From Mycolicibacterium duvalii (GTDB taxonomy: Bacteria; Actinomycetota; Actinomycetes; Mycobacteriales; Mycobacteriaceae), in contig NZ_AP022563.1 of the NCBI RefSeq assembly GCF_010726645.1, positions 2,108,001-2,172,000 on the forward strand: DNA of 64,000 nt, written 5' to 3'. A model generated the notes under the pieces. That model ran no database searches, was not told the DNA's origin, and saw only the letters and a program-made list of their open reading frames with translations. The position numbers were made by a program, and so were the translations under genes. This document shows positions 34,473 to 43,558 of the stretch, piece after piece; position 1 is the first letter of the stretch, and the number at the start of each line of letters is the position of its first letter.

Positions 34473-35648
34473 TCACTTGAGTGTCTCGGTGGGAACGCCG
34501 TAGCGCTGCTGGTACTCGGCGACCTGGTCGCGGACCGTTGCGGCGTCGAGCCCGGTGTCGGCCCAGGTGTACCGGCTGACACTGCCGTCGCCGGGGTGGG
34601 CCGCCAGGTAGTCCCGCATCCGTTGCTCGGTGCTCTCCGGTAGCTCGCGGCCCAGGCTGCGATAGATGTTTCCGATGGTGGCGAACGGGTCTCGCATGAA
34701 GTCGGCGAAGTGCACGTCCACGACCCGGTCCGGGGCCAGCACGCCACTGTCGCGAAATCTCATCTCGCGTTCCAGGCCGACCACGATCTCCTCGCGGCAT
34801 TGGACGGCGGCCTCCTGGATGTCGGCGCGCTCCGATGCCATTCGGCGCAGATGCACGGTGAGCGCGCTGACGGACGAGATCACGTTGAGGGGGTCGCGGT
34901 GGGTCTGAACGATCAGGGCGTCGGGGTACTCCTGTAGCAGGACGTCGAGTTGCCAGAGATGCGCGGGCGACTTGAGCAGCCACTGCCCCGGTACGCCGGA
35001 TTGTAAGTGCTGCAGGAACTTTCGATGGTATCGGTACGCGTCACGGTGATCGGCCTCGTGCAGCAGCCATTGGTAGTAGTTCGGCAGCCGGTACTGGACC
35101 GAAAAGATCATGCTGCAGAATTGCCCGGCGGTGATCCGGACGCACTCCTGGCCGACGAGCGCCCCCATCGGGTGAAATGCTTGGAAGCCCGGCATGAGCT
35201 GCTCGGCAAGGTCGATGCTGGCCTGTGTCTCGGCGATACGCGGATCGGTGTGGTAGGTCCGGACGTCGGGCACCGGGAAGGGACGGTCGACCTCCCAGGT
35301 CAGGGGCGGTCGTAGTTGAGGGTCCTGGGCGAGCAGGTCGTAGAGGATGGTCGTCCCGGTGCGCGGTTGGCCCACGATGACGATGGGTTGGGTGATTTGC
35401 TGCTCGGCGACCTCGGGATGGGCGACGCGCCACTGGGTGATCTCCAGCCGATTCGTCAGCGCCCTCAGCACGTCGGCGGCGGCGATCTCCACTCCGAGGT
35501 CCGAAAGGCGTGCCTCCTTGACGAAGTCGTGCGTCAACCGTTCCAGCCCGTCCCGCCAGCTGTCATCGCTGCCGAAGTCGTCACTACCGGCCTGGTCGCA
35601 GGCCTGCTCGACGAGACGGTCGGGCACCAGGCGATCAGCCGCACTCAC
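34473..35648 (-). CDS. Sulfotransferase family protein
   Basis: 391 residues. The PAPS phosphosulfate loop is VGQPRTGTTILYDLL and the later 3'-phosphate region is QTHRDPLNVISSVSAL. It would transfer a sulfo group from PAPS to a hydroxylated small molecule. The GTG at 35648 overlaps the DUF1214 gene stop (GTGA), so the two are coupled. Longer in-frame starts encode low-complexity Arg-rich sequence and were rejected. Confidence 0.8.
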   Translation of the reverse strand: MSAADRLVPDRLVEQACDQAGSDDFGSDDSWRDGLERLTHDFVKEARLSDLGVEIAAADVLRALTNRLEITQWRVAHPEVAEQQITQPIVIVGQPRTGTTILYDLLAQDPQLRPPLTWEVDRPFPVPDVRTYHTDPRIAETQASIDLAEQLMPGFQAFHPMGALVGQECVRITAGQFCSMIFSVQYRLPNYYQWLLHEADHRDAYRYHRKFLQHLQSGVPGQWLLKSPAHLWQLDVLLQEYPDALIVQTHRDPLNVISSVSALTVHLRRMASERADIQEAAVQCREEIVVGLEREMRFRDSGVLAPDRVVDVHFADFMRDPFATIGNIYRSLGRELPESTEQRMRDYLAAHPGDGSVSRYTWADTGLDAATVRDQVAEYQQRYGVPTETLK

Positions 35649-36739
35649 CGGTCGGCCGGACTCTGTGCGCCGCACACGCTGACCTGCACGTCCGGTGGCT
35701 CCGGATTGTCGAGCCACCGCAGAATCACGAAGCCGCGGTGGCGGCCGCCGGTGTCCAGCCAGTGGCCGTGGCCGAGGTCGTCGGCGCCGATGGCGATGCG
35801 GATCAACCCATCCGCGCCCGGCTCGATCCCCCTGTTCGTCACCGAACTGTGGCGACGGCGCGGTTCGAGGCATTCATGCCAGATGTTCTCCAGGGTGACG
35901 TTCCAGTACCGGGTGTCCGGTGGCGCAAATTCGAGAACGAGGGTTTCGTGGAGATCCAGCGCAAAGGTGCCGATCATGTACAGGTTGTCCGGTGTGGTGT
36001 CGGCGGCGCCGAGGTCGGCCGCCGCCGCGGTGACCATGGTGTTCAGCTCGGTCAACAGCTCGGGTTTGATCGTTCGGTGCAGCGTCGAGAGCTTGACGAT
36101 GGTCCATGCCATGGACGTGAATTGTTCTGCCAGTTCGGCATCCGATACCGGCGGTGGTGGGGCCACCTCGCCGAGGGGCTGGATGTCGAGGATCGCGGGT
36201 TGTTCGGTGGCGGCGTCGCCGACATACTCGCGCACCACGATCGATGACGCATCCTCGGGCATCGGGATCCACTGTGCTCCGTCGAGTACCTCGGCCGGCG
36301 GCTCGGCACTGGAGAAGACCAGGTCGAACCTTCCCTCGTCGATCTCCAGATCGCGATCGCTCACATAGGCGCCCATTCGCCGCGGCGTCATACCGATCCC
36401 TGCGAGTACCTGCAGACCGAGGTATGCGGTGGTGCCCCGACGCCCGCTCACCCGGTAGGCCCGGTCGCCGCGGATCATGGCCAGGTAGTAGCCGCCATCT
36501 GGGTTGGGGCCACCGATCATGCGCGCCGGGGTGCACATGTCGAAGAACCACGGCGCGTCGGGATCGGCGTCTACCGACAATTCCGAGCACAACGCGGTGA
36601 CCCGCGCGACGACGCGCAACCCCTCGAGCAGTTCGCGCTCGTTCTCGGCATCTGACCTGACGGACTCGGTGATATCGGCGAGAATTTTCTGGACAAACGC
36701 CCAGCTTTCCAAAGCCTTTGACGCCCAGGCGCTTTCCAT
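35645..36739 (-). CDS. DUF1214 domain protein
   Basis: 364 residues. The C-terminal region DTRYWNVTLENIWHE...ADGLIRIAIGADDLGHGHWLDTGG is the DUF1214 signature. The N-terminal part (AWFVQKI, then NPDGGYYLAMIRGDRAYRVSGRRG) belongs to the same mycobacterial family. Function unknown; members often sit beside sulfotransferases. Two ATGs are possible; 36739 gives AAAGGA proper spacing. It is divergent from TetR, with TGAGAC boxes between. Confidence 0.75.
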   Translation of the reverse strand: MESAWASKALESWAFVQKILADITESVRSDAENERELLEGLRVVARVTALCSELSVDADPDAPWFFDMCTPARMIGGPNPDGGYYLAMIRGDRAYRVSGRRGTTAYLGLQVLAGIGMTPRRMGAYVSDRDLEIDEGRFDLVFSSAEPPAEVLDGAQWIPMPEDASSIVVREYVGDAATEQPAILDIQPLGEVAPPPPVSDAELAEQFTSMAWTIVKLSTLHRTIKPELLTELNTMVTAAAADLGAADTTPDNLYMIGTFALDLHETLVLEFAPPDTRYWNVTLENIWHECLEPRRRHSSVTNRGIEPGADGLIRIAIGADDLGHGHWLDTGGRHRGFVILRWLDNPEPPDVQVSVCGAQSPADR

Positions 36740-36807
36740 AGTTGCCATCCTTTCGGTCCCGGCAGGCGAGGCTGCCCGTGTGCGGCCATCCGCGAGCGCA
36801 CAGTTAA

Positions 36808-36891
36808 TGAGACATAGTCTCACTGTATACAGCGTCTCATCTCGCGGGAAGACCTCACCGCCTATGTTGAGACGCCGCCCTATATTGAGAC
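36808..36891. promoter_or_regulatory. Cluster of TGAGAC/GTCTCA boxes, TetR operator region
   Basis: A perfect palindrome TGAGAC-ATA-GTCTCA (36808-36822) is followed by GTCTCA at 36834-36839 and TGAGAC at 36868-36873 and 36886-36891, the last one ending 2 bp before the TetR start. Five half-sites in 84 bp is far above chance. They probably bind the TetR protein at 36893. Confidence 0.65.
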
Positions 36892-36892
36892 G

Positions 36893-37477
36893 ATGTATCA
36901 GCAGGTTCCGCTCGGCGTCCGGAAGCGAAAGGCCACACGCGACCGGATAGCCGATGCGGCAGCGCAGCTCATCGGCGAACAGGGCCTCACCAAGACCACC
37001 GTCGAACAGATCGCGGCAACCGCAGAGATCGGCCGTGCCACGTTCTTCCGATACTTCAGCTCCAAAGAGGACGCGGTGGCCGAGGGTATGACGCGTCGCT
37101 GGCTGGACCTCATCACGACGACGATCGCCGACCAGAGTCCCGATTTGTCGGCACACGAGGCCGTGCTCGCGGGGTTCGCAGAACTCGCCATCGGCTTCAC
37201 CGAGATCCACGACCAGGTCCGGGAATTGGCCGCATTGACCCGCTCCTCACCGGTATTGGCCGCGTGGACCCTGCAGGTGTACGTCGGCTACGAGGAGGCG
37301 ATCGCCGCGTTGGTCGCTCCCCGGCTGCCAGACCTGCGGCCCGATGACCCACGCCCGAGACTGATCGGCGCACTGACCATGGCCTCCGTCCGCATAGCGC
37401 TCGACGACTGGCTGCGCGACGGCGGAAACCTGCCCGAACGCGTCCAGCAGGCTCTCACATCCGTGTCGTTTCAGTAG
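36893..37477 (+). CDS. TetR-family regulator
   Basis: 194 residues. Helix-turn-helix TTVEQIAATAEIGRATFFRYFSSKED at about 39-64. An ATG start directly after the last TGAGAC box implies strong autoregulation. Divergent from the DUF1214-sulfotransferase pair and is its likely repressor. Confidence 0.85.
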   Translation: MYQQVPLGVRKRKATRDRIADAAAQLIGEQGLTKTTVEQIAATAEIGRATFFRYFSSKEDAVAEGMTRRWLDLITTTIADQSPDLSAHEAVLAGFAELAIGFTEIHDQVRELAALTRSSPVLAAWTLQVYVGYEEAIAALVAPRLPDLRPDDPRPRLIGALTMASVRIALDDWLRDGGNLPERVQQALTSVSFQ

Positions 37478-37642
37478 GCCTCGCGATCGGCCGGCCCGCC
37501 CCGCCCCGACACATCGCCGCTGACGTCCACATTTGGCTTGCCCCGGCGTTGCGCGGACGACTAGACTCGACATAAATAACTAAATGTTTTTCTGTTTCTG
37601 TCCATTTCTGTCCGTGTTCGCACCCACCCCGAGGAGGCACCA

Positions 37643-38794
37643 GTGCCGTTGCAGCCCTGGATGGAACTGATCTCTGTCGACGATCACCTGATCGAGCACC
37701 CGAAGGTGTGGAGCGATCGGCTTCCGTCGAAATACCTGGAAGCCGGGCCGAAGATCATCGAGTGGGAACGTCCCGACACCGGTGCGATGTGCCAGGTCTG
37801 GCAGTACGAAGGCCGGATCTATCCCTACATCGGGCTCAATGCCGTCGCGGGTAAGAAGCCCGAGGAGTACGGCATCGAGCCGGTGCGCTACGACGACATG
37901 ATCCCCGGGTGCTACGACCCCAAGGCACGCGTGGCCGATATGGACATCGACGGTGTGCAGGCGATGACCTGTTTCCCGTCTTTCCCCCGCTTCGCCGGCG
38001 CGGTGTTCGCCGAAGGTGAGGACAAGGAGTTGGCCAAGCTCTGTTCGGCGGCATGGAACGACTTTCACATCGACGAGTGGGCGGCCACCGCGCCCGACCG
38101 GTTCATCCCGGTCGCCATGTTGCCGTTCTGGGACCTCGAGGCGAGCGTGAAGGAGGTTCACCGCGTCGCCGCGAAGGGCGCCAAGTGCGTGACGTTCCCC
38201 GATCTGCCGGACCGGCTGGGTCTGCCGTCGGTGCACTCCGACCACTGGGATCCGCTGCTGTCGGCCCTGGAAGAGACCGATATGGTGCTGGCCCAGCACT
38301 TCGGGTCCGGCGGTTTTCCGCCGCCGATCGCCCCCGACGCCCCGTTCGCTGTCTTCATCACGCTGATGGGCACCATGTCGATGACCGCAATGACGGACTG
38401 GCTGTTCTCCAACACCCTCTACCGGCACCCGAAGCTGAAGATCGGGTTGTCCGAAGGCGGGATCGGCTGGATTCCCTACATCCTGGAGCGCTGCGACAGC
38501 GTGTGGCGCAAGCACCGCTTCTACAACAACATCAATCAGGACCACCCGCCGAGCTACTTGTTCAAGAAGCACATCCACGGCTGCTTCATCGAAGACGACT
38601 TCGGCGTGGAGATGCGGCACATGATCGGCGTCGACAAGATCACCTGGGAGTGCGACTATCCGCATTCCGATTCGTTCTGGCCGCAGAGCCGGGAGCGCGC
38701 CGCTCAGGCACTGGAGAAAGTGCCCGACGACGAGGTGCACCGCATCGTCGAGCTGAATGCCCGTGAGTTCTACAACTTTCCACGGGCCGCGTGA
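37643..38794 (+). CDS. Amidohydrolase (amidohydrolase_2/ACMSD-like)
   Basis: 383 residues. The metal site is read from SVDDHLIEHP (about residue 11-20), AQHFGSGGFPP and the late Asp in WECDYPHSDS. The FNNINQ/KKHIHGCFIEDDFG region resembles mycobacterial amidohydrolases in steroid and aromatic clusters. The GTG has GAGGAGG upstream. It begins a plus-strand run with a small protein, FadE, CoA-transferase and SDR. The 165-bp upstream gap is AT-rich near 37570 and holds a repeated TTTCTGTCC (about 37593-37611). Confidence 0.82.
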   Translation: MPLQPWMELISVDDHLIEHPKVWSDRLPSKYLEAGPKIIEWERPDTGAMCQVWQYEGRIYPYIGLNAVAGKKPEEYGIEPVRYDDMIPGCYDPKARVADMDIDGVQAMTCFPSFPRFAGAVFAEGEDKELAKLCSAAWNDFHIDEWAATAPDRFIPVAMLPFWDLEASVKEVHRVAAKGAKCVTFPDLPDRLGLPSVHSDHWDPLLSALEETDMVLAQHFGSGGFPPPIAPDAPFAVFITLMGTMSMTAMTDWLFSNTLYRHPKLKIGLSEGGIGWIPYILERCDSVWRKHRFYNNINQDHPPSYLFKKHIHGCFIEDDFGVEMRHMIGVDKITWECDYPHSDSFWPQSRERAAQALEKVPDDEVHRIVELNAREFYNFPRAA

Positions 38795-39033
38795 CCGACG
38801 ACGACGCGGGGCCGATCGAGCAGCTGCCCCGGTCTGACTGGACCGATCAGGATCTGCTCACCAAGGTCGAGGCCCGTGAGCGCCTCGTCGAGGAGATCGC
38901 TCGCACCTGGGTCCGACTGGACCAAGCCCGGGCGGGCACCGGGGATTCAGCAGAGATCGCCCTGCTGGAGCGCCGGCTCAACGCCATGGAATCAATCCGC
39001 AACGAGTACAACGACTATCTGGGCGGGACGTGA
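38791..39033 (+). CDS. Small helical protein of unknown function
   Basis: 80 residues, mostly charged helix (LLTKVEARERLVEEIARTWVRLDQ...LERRLNAMESIRNEY). No recognised domain. The GTG overlaps the amidohydrolase stop, which argues that it is real and translated with it. It could be a small subunit or assembly helper for a neighbour. No cysteines or motifs support a function. Confidence 0.6.
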   Translation: MTDDDAGPIEQLPRSDWTDQDLLTKVEARERLVEEIARTWVRLDQARAGTGDSAEIALLERRLNAMESIRNEYNDYLGGT

Positions 39034-39063
39034 CTGCGACCGGTCCGAGGCCAAGGAGTGAGT

Positions 39064-40221
39064 GTGCCAGCTTCCGCTGACGTCGTCGAGGACATCGACA
39101 CGATTCGCACGCAGATCCGCGAATTTTTGGAGAGCGCCCCCAAACCACCGGGTCTGCGCAACTACGGACCCACCCCCACCGCGGCCGATGTGGAGCCGGG
39201 TCAGAAGTGGCACCGTTATCTCGCCGACCGCGGCTACACGTGCCTGCACTGGCCGCCCGAATTCGGCGGTGCTGACGCGTCCGTGGCCTACCAGGCGGTC
39301 TTCGCCGAGGAATGCGCGCGGGCGGGAGTGCCGCGCCAGCTCAACATCACCGGGGCGGATCTGGTCGGACCGGTGCTCATCAAGTTCGGCAGCCCAGAGC
39401 AGAAAACCCGCTACCTGGACGGCATCCGGCTCGGCGACGACGTCTGGACACAGCTGTTCTCCGAACCCGGCGCGGGTTCGGATCTGGCCGGCGTACGCAC
39501 CCGCGCCGAGCGCACGGAGAGCGGCTGGCGGGTCGACGGCCAGAAGGTGTGGAGTTCGGCAGCGGCGTCCGCCGACTACGGTCTGCTGCTCGCCCGCACC
39601 GGCCCCGACAAGCACCGTGATCTGTCGATGTTCATTGTGCCGATGAGCCTTTCGGGCGTCACGGTGCGCCCGCTGACCCAGATGGACGGCGAGAGCAAGT
39701 TCAACGAGGTCTTCCTGGACGGCGTGGAACTCGGCGACGAAGCACTGATCGGCGAGGTCGGTCAGGGCTGGGCAGTCGCGATGGTCACGCTGGGCCGCGA
39801 GCGGCTGACGCTGGGCACCCAGGCGGTGGCGATGTTCCGACTGCACGAACAGATGGTCGCCGCCGCCCGCAGCCGCGACCTGCTCGACCCGGTGTTGTCG
39901 CGGTCATTGACCCGGTTGTGGACGCGGATGTGGTTGCTGCGCTTCACCTGGCAGCGCGCGATCGACGCGGGCGACCTGGCTTCGCCCGCCTTCTCGGTGC
40001 TCAAGCTGATGACGTCGGAGACCGATCGGGATCTGGGTGACATGGCCACCGAGGTGCTCGGCACCGATGCCTGCGTCGACCCGGCCGGCTCAGGTGACGC
40101 GGCAGATCTGGTGCACCACATGCTGGTCGGGCGGGCGCAGACGATCCTGGGCGGGACCAGCGAGATCCAGCGCAACATACTCGGTGAGCGGGTGTTGGGG
40201 CTTCCCAAAGAGCCACGATGA
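39064..40221 (+). CDS. Acyl-CoA dehydrogenase (FadE-like, alpha-type)
   Basis: 385 residues. LFSEPGAGSDLAGVRTRAE is the FAD-binding motif, VDGQKVWSS follows, and the C-terminus is GGTSEIQRNILGERVLGLPKE. The catalytic Glu is not in a YEGT motif; GRERL is a candidate for the alternative position. It introduces a double bond into an acyl-CoA thioester. The third GTG (39064) is chosen because AAGGA is 6 nt upstream. It may pair with the beta-type FadE at 33316 or act alone. Confidence 0.84.
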   Translation: MPASADVVEDIDTIRTQIREFLESAPKPPGLRNYGPTPTAADVEPGQKWHRYLADRGYTCLHWPPEFGGADASVAYQAVFAEECARAGVPRQLNITGADLVGPVLIKFGSPEQKTRYLDGIRLGDDVWTQLFSEPGAGSDLAGVRTRAERTESGWRVDGQKVWSSAAASADYGLLLARTGPDKHRDLSMFIVPMSLSGVTVRPLTQMDGESKFNEVFLDGVELGDEALIGEVGQGWAVAMVTLGRERLTLGTQAVAMFRLHEQMVAAARSRDLLDPVLSRSLTRLWTRMWLLRFTWQRAIDAGDLASPAFSVLKLMTSETDRDLGDMATEVLGTDACVDPAGSGDAADLVHHMLVGRAQTILGGTSEIQRNILGERVLGLPKEPR

Positions 40222-40249
40222 GCGCTTGCGCGAAGAGCAGACCAGCACG

Positions 40250-41440
40250 GTGACGGATCCTTTGACCGCGGCCGCCCTCGTGGACGGGCTGCGCAACGCC
40301 TTGCGTCCCGGGATGACGCTGGCCCTTGGCGACGGCGTGGGCGCGCTGCGATGCCTCGACGACGGCACATCGGTCGGCGCGGCGGTGAGCACAGCGGCCC
40401 GCGAGGTGGGTTCGGTACAGCTGGTGCTGGGATGGCTGCCGGCCCCGGTGGACGGCCTGGATGCCGAAGCGTTCGCCGAGGTGGTGGCGTTGATGCCGGG
40501 CTGGGGTGTGCGCGACGTGCTGAGCAGTCCGTCGGCACGGTTTCTGCCTACCCGGCTGGCCGCGATACCGGCGTTGCTGACCGACGTGCTGCGTCCCGAT
40601 GTGCTGCTCACCCGTATGGTGCTCCGAAACGGCGAACTGCAGTTCGGTACCGAGGTGTCCTGGCAGCAAGCGGTGATCAACGGCGGCACGCGAACCTTCG
40701 GCGTCATCGATACCAATGCCACCGCGGCGAGTGCCCTGCCCGCCCTCGACCCGTCCGGGGTCGAGGTGCTCGGTACGGTCGACGGCGGGCTGGTCCTCCT
40801 GCCGGAGAGAACGCCCGAGCCGGTCCACGAGGCGCTGGCCGACGCGGTGTTGAGATTCGTCCCGGAGGGCTCCCGATTGCAGTACGGGCCAGGGCAACTC
40901 GGCACTGCCCTGCTGCAATGGGCGCGGGTACCACTGCACATCGACACCGGCCTGCTCACCGACGCCGTCGTCGACCTGGACCGGCGCGGACTGTTGATCG
41001 GCACCCCGTCGGCGACGTATCTGCTCGGCAGTGAGGTGCTCTACGACTGGGCCGACGGACGGCCGATCCTGCGCGGGTTCGACCACACTCACGACCTCAC
41101 CCGGCTCTCGCGCGGCACCCCTCTCATCGCGGTGAACACCGCCATCGAAATCGACCCGTTCGGACAGATCAATGTCGAAGGGGTGGGCCAGAAAGTGTTC
41201 GGCGGGATCGGCGGGCACCCCGACTACTGCGCGGCCGCCAGGATGAGCTGCGGCGGGCTCTCCATCATCGCCGTCCCGTCGAAGGTAAACGGGCGCTCGC
41301 CGCTCGTCGAGCGACTCACCAGGCCCGCATCCACACCGGCCCACGACGTCGATCTGATTGTCACCGAGGCTGGATACGTCGATCTGCGCCAAGCGGACTG
41401 GTCTCAGCGCCGCACGCTCATCACCGGGCTCTTCGCCTGA
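40250..41440 (+). CDS. Acetyl-CoA hydrolase/CoA-transferase family protein
   Basis: 396 residues. NGGTRTFGVIDTNATAASAL and DFGQINVEGVG-like EIDPFGQINVEG plus GGIGGHPDYCAAARMSCGG match the acetyl-CoA hydrolase/4-hydroxybutyrate CoA-transferase family, where a Glu carries CoA. It would move CoA between acids, or release it, in the amidohydrolase-FadE pathway. The frame is open upstream to 40037 inside the FadE gene; the GTG at 40250 is taken, though its ribosome site is weak. Confidence 0.72.
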   Translation: MTDPLTAAALVDGLRNALRPGMTLALGDGVGALRCLDDGTSVGAAVSTAAREVGSVQLVLGWLPAPVDGLDAEAFAEVVALMPGWGVRDVLSSPSARFLPTRLAAIPALLTDVLRPDVLLTRMVLRNGELQFGTEVSWQQAVINGGTRTFGVIDTNATAASALPALDPSGVEVLGTVDGGLVLLPERTPEPVHEALADAVLRFVPEGSRLQYGPGQLGTALLQWARVPLHIDTGLLTDAVVDLDRRGLLIGTPSATYLLGSEVLYDWADGRPILRGFDHTHDLTRLSRGTPLIAVNTAIEIDPFGQINVEGVGQKVFGGIGGHPDYCAAARMSCGGLSIIAVPSKVNGRSPLVERLTRPASTPAHDVDLIVTEAGYVDLRQADWSQRRTLITGLFA

Positions 41441-41453
41441 AGAAAGGGAACTC

Positions 41454-42359
41454 ATGACATCACTTGCAGGACAGGTCGTGCTCGTCACCGGCGGCGGACG
41501 CGGTATCGGCCGCGCACATTGCCTGGAAATCGCGGCACAGGGCGCGGCCGTCGTGGTGAACGATCCCGGTGTGAGCCGTGATGGCACCGCGGGTGACACA
41601 GGCCCCGCCGCACAGGTCGTTTCGGAGATCGAGCAGGCCGGCGGCAAGGCGGTGGCGCACACCGGATCGGTGGCGTCGTGGGATGACGTCGCCGACATGA
41701 TCTCGACGGCCGTCAACACCTTCGGCACCCTGACCGGTGTCGTCAACAATGCCGGCATCGTGCGCGATGCCATGGTCGCCAATGTGTCCGAGGCGGACTG
41801 GGACGCGGTGATCGCCGTCCACCTCAAGGGGACCTTTGCCGTCACCAGGCACGCCTGCGAGTACTGGCGTGCCCAGTCCAAGGCGGGCAATCCGATCGAT
41901 GCGCACATCGTCAATACCGTCTCGGGCGCCGGCCTCTGGGGCAACGTCGGCCAAAGCGCCTACGGTGCGGCCAAGGCGGCCATCGCGAACCTGACAGTCG
42001 TGACGGCGATGGAAGCGCGCCGCTACGGCGTTGCGGTGAACGCGATTTCACCTCTCGCCGTCACCCGGATCAGCGAGGGCTTCTTCGGCAGCGAGCAGGC
42101 AGCCGACCCCGCGCTCGACCCGGCCCGCAGCTCGGCGGTCGTGGCCTGGCTGCAGTCGCCGGAGTCGTCCTGGCTGACCGGCCAGATCCTGCGGGTGAAT
42201 GGCCACCGGTTGAGCCGGATCGAGGGTTTCACCGAGGCGCCCGGCCGCTATGACGCCAAAGACGGTGTGTCGCTGGAGTTTTCCGAGATCGGCCAGGCGG
42301 TCAGCTGGCTCTACGGCACCTCACCGCGGGGGCTGGCGGGTCCGCTTCCATCACACTGA
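41454..42359 (+). CDS. SDR, 3-hydroxyacyl-CoA dehydrogenase type
   Basis: 301 residues. TGGGRGIGRAHCLEIAAQGAAVVVNDPG at the start and the SGAGLWGNVGQSAYGAAKAA catalytic part (YGAAK) resemble the dehydrogenase domain of multifunctional beta-oxidation enzymes (HSD17B4-like). It probably oxidises the 3-hydroxyacyl-CoA. AAAGGGAA precedes the ATG. The 3' end overlaps the small convergent membrane protein gene by 9 bp. Confidence 0.82.
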   Translation: MTSLAGQVVLVTGGGRGIGRAHCLEIAAQGAAVVVNDPGVSRDGTAGDTGPAAQVVSEIEQAGGKAVAHTGSVASWDDVADMISTAVNTFGTLTGVVNNAGIVRDAMVANVSEADWDAVIAVHLKGTFAVTRHACEYWRAQSKAGNPIDAHIVNTVSGAGLWGNVGQSAYGAAKAAIANLTVVTAMEARRYGVAVNAISPLAVTRISEGFFGSEQAADPALDPARSSAVVAWLQSPESSWLTGQILRVNGHRLSRIEGFTEAPGRYDAKDGVSLEFSEIGQAVSWLYGTSPRGLAGPLPSH

Positions 42360-42533
42360 GATGACGATGCCCTGAGTGAGGGCCACGATGATGCCGAGGA
42401 CCAGGAGAAACGCCAGGCACCCGAGGACGAGCTTGATGGTCTCGTCCCACAGTGCGGCGTTGCTCTCTGGCGGCAGGAAGAATTCGGCAGGCATGTCCTT
42501 CATGCTGGTGCGCGTACGCGGTTCGGTGCTCAT
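42351..42533 (-). CDS. Small single-pass membrane protein, AveC-like operon
   Basis: 60 residues with one strong transmembrane helix (IKLVLGCLAFLLVLGIIVALTQG, about 34-56) after a charged N-terminus. No family recognised. It starts 14 bp downstream of the AveC-like gene stop and is probably cotranscribed with it. A small helper subunit is a reasonable guess. Confidence 0.65.
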   Translation of the reverse strand: MSTEPRTRTSMKDMPAEFFLPPESNAALWDETIKLVLGCLAFLLVLGIIVALTQGIVISV

Positions 42534-42547
42534 CTCACCCTCTCGGT

Positions 42548-43471
42548 TCACGGGATGTAGGGGCTGTCGGAGCCGGTAGCCAACCGCATGATGATCAGCG
42601 GCAGGACCAGGAACACGAAGAAACTCGCCTGGAAACCGATGAACCATGCGCCCAGGCGCATCAGCTCGAATCGCCAACGCGCAATGGTGACCTCGTAGTT
42701 GAGGAAGCTGTCGAACTCCTGCTGTTTGGTCAGCAGAACTGGCGCCTCCATGACTGCGACACCACCCTGCGGCGCCGGGCCGGCAGCGGCCGCCGACGTC
42801 CCCGGTGCCGACTTGGGCCTGGTGAACCGATCCAGCCCGCAGAACCGCTCAAGGTGATTGAGGCCACGGATCGGCGGCTTGCCCGCCCAGTACGCGATCA
42901 GGTTGGGCCAGGTGCACATGATGCCGATCGTCCAAAGCAGTGTGATGCGACCGCCGTTACCCCACTCCAGCACCGGGCCGATACCGGGATCGTAGGTCCA
43001 CCAGCCCATCGCGGTGGCGGTGCCCTCGACGGCGAAATCCCACACATAGTTGACCGGAATGGCCAGCACCAGCATCGATCTCAGCATGCTCCAGCCGAAT
43101 TTGGACGAAACCCACTGGCTCAGCCACAGCACCAACAGCGCATGCACGCCCCAGTACACCGCGTAGGCGAACGGCATGAACAGCGGGTCGTTCGGGGTTT
43201 TCAGTGGCAACCACTCCAGCAGGTGGTGCTGGGCGAAGGCCGGGCTGTAGAATAGCTGTTGGCCCCAGTCGCCGACGGTCTCCATCCAGTACACGGCGAT
43301 GCTGTTGAACAGGAACAGGAAACCCCAGGTGAACCGCCGCGTGCGCGCGACGTCGACGACGGCCAGCACGATGAAGATGCTGCCGACGATCGGGATCACC
43401 CAGTTGAACACCCAGACTCCGCTGGGATCCAGCGTGGCCGGCGGTACCAGTTCCTGCGAGGCGAAATACAA
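42548..43471 (-). CDS. AveC-like multi-pass membrane protein
   Basis: About 307 residues and six or more hydrophobic segments. Motifs NSIAVYWMETVGDWGQ, FAYAVYWGVHALLV and WDFAVEGTATAMGWWTYDPG fit the AveC-like membrane family of mycobacteria. The frame opens at 43531, but the operator at 43488-43517 would then lie in the coding sequence. The TTG at 43471 has GGGAGG 5 nt upstream and is preferred. It is divergent from a MarR gene. Substrate unknown; a membrane-bound cyclase, dehydratase or oxidase role is only a guess. Confidence 0.55.
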   Translation of the reverse strand: MYFASQELVPPATLDPSGVWVFNWVIPIVGSIFIVLAVVDVARTRRFTWGFLFLFNSIAVYWMETVGDWGQQLFYSPAFAQHHLLEWLPLKTPNDPLFMPFAYAVYWGVHALLVLWLSQWVSSKFGWSMLRSMLVLAIPVNYVWDFAVEGTATAMGWWTYDPGIGPVLEWGNGGRITLLWTIGIMCTWPNLIAYWAGKPPIRGLNHLERFCGLDRFTRPKSAPGTSAAAAGPAPQGGVAVMEAPVLLTKQQEFDSFLNYEVTIARWRFELMRLGAWFIGFQASFFVFLVLPLIIMRLATGSDSPYIP

Positions 43472-43487
43472 AGTGCCCTCCCGGTCC

Positions 43488-43517
43488 GAATATAGTGAAG
43501 ATAGCTTCACCATATTC
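43488..43517. promoter_or_regulatory. 30-bp near-perfect inverted repeat, MarR operator candidate
   Basis: Arms GAATATAGTGAAG (43488-43500) and CTTCACCATATTC (43505-43517) match at 12 of 13 positions around a 4-bp spacer. It lies between the AveC-like and MarR genes. Length and symmetry are typical of a MarR dimer site. Confidence 0.75.
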
Positions 43518-43558
43518 GCTTGTGATGTCAACCACGTGACAAGGAATTCCGTCGAAAG

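Noticed and set aside
36740..37210. Extended N-terminus of the DUF1214 protein
   Set aside because: It would overlap the TetR gene and the TGAGAC operator region on the opposite strand; MESAWASK at 36739 has a suitable ribosome site.
40001..41944. 647-residue minus-strand ORF
   Set aside because: It covers parts of three well-supported plus-strand genes (FadE, CoA-transferase, SDR); its composition is that of an antisense frame.
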